A stretch of DNA of 64,000 nucleotides from Acidimicrobiia bacterium (GTDB lineage Bacteria; Actinomycetota; Acidimicrobiia; Acidimicrobiales; Aldehydirespiratoraceae): the NCBI GenBank assembly GCA_022819505.1, contig JAJEHD010000013.1:248001-312000 (forward strand), read 5' to 3'. The notes beneath the pieces are model-generated. The model was not told the DNA's origin. It made no database searches and saw nothing but the letters and a program-made list of their open reading frames with translations. The position numbers were made by a program, and so were the translations under genes. Position 1 is the stretch's first letter, and each line of letters opens with the position of its first letter. Of this stretch, positions 58,778 through 64,000 are shown one piece after another.

Positions 58778-60708
58778 TGGGTCCCGAGCCGGCGGCACCG
58801 AGGCCCTCCGCCGACCTGCTGCGGGTGCTGACATGCGGGTCGGTGGACGACGGCAAGTCGACGCTGATCGGCCGGCTGCTGCACGACTCGGACCTCCTCT
58901 ACGAGGACCACCTGGCCGCGGTGCGCAAGGACTCGGCCACAACCGGTCACGCCGGAGGACAGGTCGACCTGGCCCTTCTCGCCGACGGCCTGGTGGCCGA
59001 GCGGGAGCAGGGCATCACCATCGACGTGGCCCACCTGTACTTCTCGACGCCCCGCCGGAGCTTCATCATCGCGGACACGCCCGGACACGAGCAGTACACC
59101 CGCAACATGGTGACCGGAGCCTCGACCTCCGAGCTGGCCGTCATCCTCGTGGACGCGGCTCGGGGCATCACCACCCAGACCCGTCGCCACAGCCTGATCG
59201 TCAACCTCCTCGGCATCTCGTCGGTGGTGGTGGCGGTCAACAAGATGGACCTCGTCGAATACCGCGAGGACCGGTTCGAGTCGATCGCGTCCGCCGTCCG
59301 CGAACTGGCCGCCGCGCTGGGCCTGCCCGACCCGGTGTGCATCCCGGTCTCGGCCCATCACGGCGACGGCGTGGTCGAGCCCGGCGCGAACATGGGTTGG
59401 TACGACGGCCCGTGCCTCATGGAGCACTTGGAGCAGGCGGACGCGGCCGTCCACGCGGCTGGCGCGTCCGGGATCGTCGGAGGGCGGCTGCGGTTGCCGG
59501 TGCAGCTGGTGATCCGGCCCGACCACCGGTTCCGCGGCTTCGCCGGGACGGTCTGCGAGGGCACGCTGCGGGCCGGGGACAGGGTCCGGGTCGAGCCGTC
59601 CGGCCGCACGACCGCCATCACGCGGATCGTGACCTTCGACGGCGACCTCGAGGAGGCCTCGACCGGCCGGTCGGTGGTGGTCACCACCAGCGACGAGATC
59701 GACATCGGCCGGGGCGACGTGATCGTCGACCCGGCCCACCCGCCCCAGCGGGCCCGCCTGGTGACGGCCACCATCGTGTGGATGGCGGAGGCCGACCTGG
59801 TGGTGGGGAGGGAGTACCTGCTGGCGCAGGGCGGCCAGACGATGAGCTGCCGGGTGGCGGAGGTGATGGGCCGGCTGGACGTGGACGCGCTCGAATCGGT
59901 GCCGGCCGCCGCGGTGAGGCTCAACGACATAGCCACCGTGACTGTCCGCACCGACGCCGAGCTGATCTTCGACCCATACGCCCAGAACCGGACCACGGGC
60001 TCGTTCATCCTGATCGAGCGGTCCAGCAACGCCACAGTGGCCGCCGGGATGATCGAGGCCGCCGCGCCGGCCGCGGCCTGGGAGGCCGTCCCGGGGGCGA
60101 CCCTCGAGCGTCAGCGCAGCTCCATCAGCGGTGCCGAGCGGGCGGCGCGCCTCGGCCAACGACCGGCCACGGTGCTGCTGACCGGGCTCACCGGCGCGGG
60201 CAAGTCGACGATCGCCTCGGCCCTCGAACGCGAGCTCTTCGAACGGGGCCGAACCACCGTGCGCCTCGACGGGGAGAACATGCGCCTGGGCGTGAGCCGG
60301 GACCTCGGATTCTCCAGCCGGGACCGCTCCGAGAACGTGCGCCGCACAGCTGAGCTGGCCCGCCTGGTGAACGACCAGGGCCTCATCGCCATCGCTGCGC
60401 TGGTCGCGCCCAGCGCAGCCGTCAGGGAGCGCGCCCGCGAGCTGATCGGCACCGACCGGTTCGTGGAGGTGTTCCTCGACCCGCCGCTGGAGGTATGCCG
60501 GGCACGGGATCGCGCCGGGTTGTACGAGGCGGCCGAACGGGGCGAGATTAGGCAGTTCCCACCGGTGTCCGCCCCCTACGACAAGCCTGCCGACGCCGAC
60601 CTGGTGCTGGACACGTCCCGCCTCGACGTCGACGCCTGCGTCCGGGCCATCACCGCGTGGCTCGAGGCCGGCGGGTTCATCGGTGCCGCCGAGACACCCG
60701 AACCGTGA
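58777..60708 (+). CDS. cysNC: Bifunctional sulfate adenylyltransferase subunit 1/APS kinase
   Basis: 643 residues. Residues about 1-430 are the CysN GTPase: GSVDDGKSTLIGRLL (G1), DTPGHEQYTRNMVTGAS (G3), VNKMDL (G4). Residues about 465-640 are an APS-kinase domain with GLTGAGKST, LDGENMRLGVSRDLGFS and GLYEAAERGEIRQF. In that domain the phosphoryl-carrying FISPxR motif is altered to LVAPSAA, losing the Ser and Arg, so kinase activity is doubtful. A separate APS kinase follows immediately. Confidence 0.92.
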   Translation: MGPEPAAPRPSADLLRVLTCGSVDDGKSTLIGRLLHDSDLLYEDHLAAVRKDSATTGHAGGQVDLALLADGLVAEREQGITIDVAHLYFSTPRRSFIIADTPGHEQYTRNMVTGASTSELAVILVDAARGITTQTRRHSLIVNLLGISSVVVAVNKMDLVEYREDRFESIASAVRELAAALGLPDPVCIPVSAHHGDGVVEPGANMGWYDGPCLMEHLEQADAAVHAAGASGIVGGRLRLPVQLVIRPDHRFRGFAGTVCEGTLRAGDRVRVEPSGRTTAITRIVTFDGDLEEASTGRSVVVTTSDEIDIGRGDVIVDPAHPPQRARLVTATIVWMAEADLVVGREYLLAQGGQTMSCRVAEVMGRLDVDALESVPAAAVRLNDIATVTVRTDAELIFDPYAQNRTTGSFILIERSSNATVAAGMIEAAAPAAAWEAVPGATLERQRSSISGAERAARLGQRPATVLLTGLTGAGKSTIASALERELFERGRTTVRLDGENMRLGVSRDLGFSSRDRSENVRRTAELARLVNDQGLIAIAALVAPSAAVRERARELIGTDRFVEVFLDPPLEVCRARDRAGLYEAAERGEIRQFPPVSAPYDKPADADLVLDTSRLDVDACVRAITAWLEAGGFIGAAETPEP

Positions 60709-61355
60709 CGGGCGAAGAGTCGTCACCCTCCGGCGAGTCCACCGTGGTGTGGAGCGCACCGACGGTGACGGCAGGCGACCGCGCGGGGCTGCTCGGCCAC
60801 GGCGCAGTCACCGTGTGGCTCACAGGCCTGCCGGGTTCGGGAAAGTCCACGCTGGCCCACGCCGCCACGGCGATGCTGGCGGCGGAGGGCGTGCTGGCGT
60901 ACGTGCTCGACGGCGACAACCTGCGCTTTGGCCTGAACTCCGATCTGGGCTTCTCGCCCGACGACCGGGCCGAGAACATCCGCCGGGCCGGCGAGGTGGC
61001 CGCATTGCTGCGCGACGCGGGGGTCGTGGTGCTGGCCTCGTTCATCTCGCCCTACCGCGGCGACCGGGACCGGGCCCGGAGCCTGCACCCCGACGGCGCC
61101 TTCGTCGAGGTGTTCGTGGACGCGCCGCTGGAGGTGTGCGAGCGCCGGGATCCCAAGGGCCTGTACGCCAAGGCCCGGTCGGGGGCCATCGCGGGGTTGA
61201 CCGGGCTCTCGGCCCCCTACGAGAAGCCCGACAACCCGGAGCTGCGCATCGACACGGCGGCCGACGATGCGCAGACCGGGGCGGCGGCGATCGTGGCCGA
61301 GGTGCTGGCACGGGTCCGCCGATCCGGTGACGGAGGCGACAGCAACGTCGGTTAG
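60705..61355 (+). CDS. cysC: Stand-alone APS kinase
   Basis: 216 residues. VWLTGLPGSGKSTLA (Walker A), LDGDNLRFGLNSDLGFSPDDRAENIRR, SFISPYRGDRDRAR (intact phosphoserine/APS motif), DPKGLYAKARSGAIAGLTG. Phosphorylates APS to PAPS. GTG overlaps the cysNC stop. With a degenerate kinase in CysNC, this protein is probably the working enzyme. The N-terminal about 35 residues are extra relative to minimal CysC. Confidence 0.92.
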   Translation: MTGEESSPSGESTVVWSAPTVTAGDRAGLLGHGAVTVWLTGLPGSGKSTLAHAATAMLAAEGVLAYVLDGDNLRFGLNSDLGFSPDDRAENIRRAGEVAALLRDAGVVVLASFISPYRGDRDRARSLHPDGAFVEVFVDAPLEVCERRDPKGLYAKARSGAIAGLTGLSAPYEKPDNPELRIDTAADDAQTGAAAIVAEVLARVRRSGDGGDSNVG

Positions 61356-61367
61356 CGTGGGGCGATC

Positions 61368-63764
61368 ATGACTGTGGACCACTTCGACGATCCGGTCGAG
61401 CTGGCCGCGCAGGCCCGCTCCATACGGGATCTCGCCCACGGCTCCAGGGTGACCTACTCGCCCAAGGTCTTCATACCACTCACCAAGCTGTGCCGCGACC
61501 GCTGCGGGTACTGCACCTTCGCCCAGCCGCCGGCCCGGCTCGAAGCGCCCTACCTGAGCGAGGAACAGGTCCTGGAGATCGCCCGGGCCGGGGCCCGGCA
61601 GGGCTGCCACGAGGCGCTGTTCACGCTGGGCGAGAGGCCGGAACTGCGCTACCCGGTGGCCCGCGACTGGCTCGACCGCCACGGCTACGCCAGCACCATC
61701 GACTATGTGGCCGCCATGGCCCGCAGCGTGCTGGACGCCACCGGCCTGCTCCCTCACGCCAATACCGGCGCCATGAACACTGAGGAGCTGGCGACGCTGC
61801 GCGAGGTGGCGCCGAGCCAGGGAATGATGATCGAGACGCTCAACGCCGGCCTCGACGCCCACCGGGGAGCCCCCGACAAGACCCCGGAGCGCCGCCTGGC
61901 CACCCTCGAGGCCGCCGGCGAGCTCCAGATCCCCTACACCACCGGCATCCTGGTGGGAATCGGCGAGAGCCGGGCCGACCGCATCGAGGCTCTCGAGGCC
62001 ATCGCCGAGTCGCACCGCCGTTGGGGCCATGTCCAGGAGGTGATCGTCCAGAACTTCCTGCCCAAGCCGCAAACGGGCATGCAGCACTGGGCGCCGTGCC
62101 CGCGAGCCGACCACCTCGACGCGATCTCCCTGGCCCGGGTGATCCTGCCGCCGGAGGTGCATGTTCAGGCGCCGCCGAACCTGGCTGAGGACTTCGGCGA
62201 GATGCTGGCCGCGGGAATCGACGACTGGGGCGGGGTGTCGCCGGTCACGGCCGATCATGTGAACCCCGAGCGTCCCTGGCCGGACCTGGACCGGCTGAGG
62301 GAGGTGACCGAGGCGGCCGGGCATGTGCTGGCCCCCCGCCTGACCGTTCACCCGTCGTACGTGCGCGACGCCGGGCGCTGGATCGACGAGGGGCTGCACT
62401 TCGCGGTGATCGACCGCAGCGACGCTGAGGGCTTCGGGCGCGACGACCCCGGCTCGCAGTTCCCGGAGCGGACCATGGAACGGGCCCGGGCCGGCGACGG
62501 GGCCGACGTGGAGCTGGTCGGAGAGCGCTCCACCCAGTGGTACTCAGGGGCGGGCACCGACCCGACCGTCCTCGTCCCGGGCAGGGCCGCCGCCCGTGGA
62601 GCGGTCGGCGAGGTGCTGCAGGGGGTCACCGGGGGCGCCGAGGTCGGGCTCGACGAGATCGTCACCCTGTTCGGCGCCCGGGGCCCCGAGGTGGCCGCAG
62701 TGGCCGAGGTCGCCGACGACCTGCGGCGCTCCATTGTGGGCGACGACGTGACCTGGGTGGCCAACCGCAACATCAACTACACCAACGTCTGCACCTTCAA
62801 GTGCCGTTTCTGCGGCTTCTCCAAGGGGCCCCTGTCCCTCAACCTGAGGGGCACCCCCTACCTGCTGGAGATCTCCGAGATCGTGCAGCGGTCACAAGAG
62901 GCCTGGGAGCTCGGCGCGACCGAGGTGTGCCTGCAGGGCGGGATCCATCCAGAGTTCGACGGGAACTACTACATCGACGTGGCCCGGGCCGTTCACGCCG
63001 AGGTGCCCGACATCCATATCCACGGCTTCACCGCCCTGGAGGTGACCGAGGGCGCCCGGCGCAACCGCGAACCCCTCGACGGCTACCTGCGCCGCCTGAT
63101 GGACGCCGGCCAGCAGTCACTGCCGGGAACCGCCGCGGAGATCCTCGACGACGAGGTCCGCGAGACCCTCTGCCCCGACAAGATCACCACCGACGAGTGG
63201 CTGGATTGCCACCGCATAGCCCACGGCATCGGCCTGGGCTCCAACGTGACCATCATGTTCGGGTCGATCGAGCGGCCCGAGCACTGGGCCCGGCACCTGC
63301 TGAGGACCCGGGAACTGCAGGCCGAGACCGGCGGGTTCACCGAGTTCGTGGGGCTGCCGTTCGTCCACATGGCCTCCCCCATCTATCTCCAGCGCCGGGC
63401 CCGGCGGGGGCCGACGTTCCGCGAGGTGCTGCTCATGCACGCGGTCGCCCGCATCGCCTACCGGGGCTACATCGACAACATCCAGGGCTCGTGGGTGAAG
63501 CTCGGCTTCAAGTCAATCGAGCAACTGCTCCAGGCCGGGGTCAACGACCTAGGCGGCACCCTCATGGACGAGAACATCTCGAGAGCCGCCGGCGCCGAAC
63601 ACGGGCAGGGCGCCACCGCCGACGACTTCCGACGGCTGGTCGAGCCCCTCGGGCGCCGCCTGGTGCAGCGGACCACGCTCTACGGCCGGGTCGACCCCGA
63701 TGCCTCGCACCGCGCCGCCTCCAACGGCAGGCGGCGCGTCCGCGTGGCCGTCACGGCCCGGTAG
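61368..63764 (+). CDS. fbiC: 7,8-didemethyl-8-hydroxy-5-deazariboflavin (FO) synthase, CofG-CofH fusion
   Basis: 798 residues, two radical-SAM domains in one chain, as in actinobacteria. CofG half: LCRDRCGYCTFAQPP (C-x3-C-x2-C) near residue 45. CofH half: CTFKCRFCGFSKGP near residue 475. It builds the F420 chromophore from tyrosine and a pyrimidine. The ATG lies 9 nt after TAGCGT, a box that overlaps the cysC stop. No other F420 gene (fbiA, fbiB, cofC) is in the window. Confidence 0.96.
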   Translation: MTVDHFDDPVELAAQARSIRDLAHGSRVTYSPKVFIPLTKLCRDRCGYCTFAQPPARLEAPYLSEEQVLEIARAGARQGCHEALFTLGERPELRYPVARDWLDRHGYASTIDYVAAMARSVLDATGLLPHANTGAMNTEELATLREVAPSQGMMIETLNAGLDAHRGAPDKTPERRLATLEAAGELQIPYTTGILVGIGESRADRIEALEAIAESHRRWGHVQEVIVQNFLPKPQTGMQHWAPCPRADHLDAISLARVILPPEVHVQAPPNLAEDFGEMLAAGIDDWGGVSPVTADHVNPERPWPDLDRLREVTEAAGHVLAPRLTVHPSYVRDAGRWIDEGLHFAVIDRSDAEGFGRDDPGSQFPERTMERARAGDGADVELVGERSTQWYSGAGTDPTVLVPGRAAARGAVGEVLQGVTGGAEVGLDEIVTLFGARGPEVAAVAEVADDLRRSIVGDDVTWVANRNINYTNVCTFKCRFCGFSKGPLSLNLRGTPYLLEISEIVQRSQEAWELGATEVCLQGGIHPEFDGNYYIDVARAVHAEVPDIHIHGFTALEVTEGARRNREPLDGYLRRLMDAGQQSLPGTAAEILDDEVRETLCPDKITTDEWLDCHRIAHGIGLGSNVTIMFGSIERPEHWARHLLRTRELQAETGGFTEFVGLPFVHMASPIYLQRRARRGPTFREVLLMHAVARIAYRGYIDNIQGSWVKLGFKSIEQLLQAGVNDLGGTLMDENISRAAGAEHGQGATADDFRRLVEPLGRRLVQRTTLYGRVDPDASHRAASNGRRRVRVAVTAR

Positions 63765-63784
63765 CCTCCCACCCACGCGGGCGG

Positions 63785-63976
63785 CTACCCATCGGATCGC
63801 AGGAGGTGCGCGGCCTTCTCGACTGCCCTACGGGCCCGACCGAGCCGCTTCTCAGTGTCCGAGGGCTTCGTTTCACCAGCCTCGATGGACTCCCGGAGAC
63901 TCTCAAGTGCCAGATCCGCAATCTCCTCGGCAATGGCCGAGAGCCTCTCTGAAATATCATGACGCTTATCAGCCAT
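63785..63976 (-). CDS. Small helical protein, unknown
   Basis: 63 residues, MADKRHDISERLSAIAEEIADLALESLRESIEAGE... and a basic C-terminus ending HLLRSDG. Entirely helical by pattern, with no cysteine and no membrane segment. The ATG at 63976 follows TAGGGT (63984-63989) by 7 nt; an earlier in-frame GTG (63997) would remove that promoter and is less likely. Convergent with fbiC. Confidence 0.6.
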   Translation of the reverse strand: MADKRHDISERLSAIAEEIADLALESLRESIEAGETKPSDTEKRLGRARRAVEKAAHLLRSDG

Positions 63977-64000
63977 GCCTGACACCCTAGCGACCACCTA

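Overview
The window is about 70% G+C, gene-dense and almost free of spacers. It comes from a high-GC Actinobacteriota genome, most likely of the class Acidimicrobiia. The evidence is a complete bacterial proteasome/pupylation set, the fused F420-biosynthesis enzyme FbiC, Tat-exported binding proteins with Thr/Ala-rich linkers, a cysteine-rich DUF4193-type protein, and many GTG starts that sit 6-9 nt after a TAnnnT box, as in leaderless transcripts. The class is an inference; no rRNA or tRNA gene is present to confirm it.

Layout. 0-13 kb: a 5'-truncated SGNH hydrolase, AlgH/YqgE, ThiD, an Arg/Asp-rich protein, enoyl-CoA hydratase, Nudix, GNAT, an acidic DUF4193-type protein, a two-domain ThyX-like protein, an M20 amidohydrolase, a lipid-kinase-like fragment, HelY and TatC/TatA-B. 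13-31 kb (minus strand): phosphodiesterase, signal peptidase I and the proteasome locus in the order arc - dop - pup - prcB - prcA - pafA - pafB - pafC - tat - helY. This is the mycobacterial order, but a polar amino-acid ABC transporter (ATPase, two oversized permeases, two paralogous binding proteins) sits between arc and dop. 31-33.6 kb: a ferredoxin, a MetE-core methyltransferase and a CoxE-type VWA protein.

33.6-48.1 kb is a catabolic block for hydroquinone/hydroxyquinol-type aromatics. It holds a two-subunit cupin hydroquinone dioxygenase, maleylacetate reductase, a five-gene LivKGFHM-type importer translationally coupled to a thiolase, an intradiol hydroxyquinol-type dioxygenase, a PcpA/LinE-like ring-cleaving dioxygenase, a VOC protein, an IclR regulator, a CaiB/BaiF CoA-transferase and a citryl-CoA-lyase-like protein. 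Expected flow is import, ring cleavage, maleylacetate, 3-oxoadipate, CoA activation and thiolysis. The 4-hydroxymuconic semialdehyde dehydrogenase and a classical 3-oxoadipate CoA-transferase are not in the window.

48-54 kb (minus strand): a membrane-anchored trypsin-like protease, TrmI and TtuA/TtuB-like tRNA-modification proteins, three small (mostly membrane) proteins, a LON-domain protein and a PBP4-type carboxypeptidase. 54-64 kb (plus strand): transketolase, transaldolase, CysD, CysNC, a second APS kinase and FbiC; a small helical protein lies on the minus strand at the end.

A roughly 85-90 bp intergenic repeat occurs four times, with two decayed relatives, always in the same orientation. 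No CRISPR array, insertion sequence, phage, tRNA or rRNA was seen. No gene-free stretch exceeds 300 bp; the longest is about 254 bp, upstream of the ferredoxin gene.
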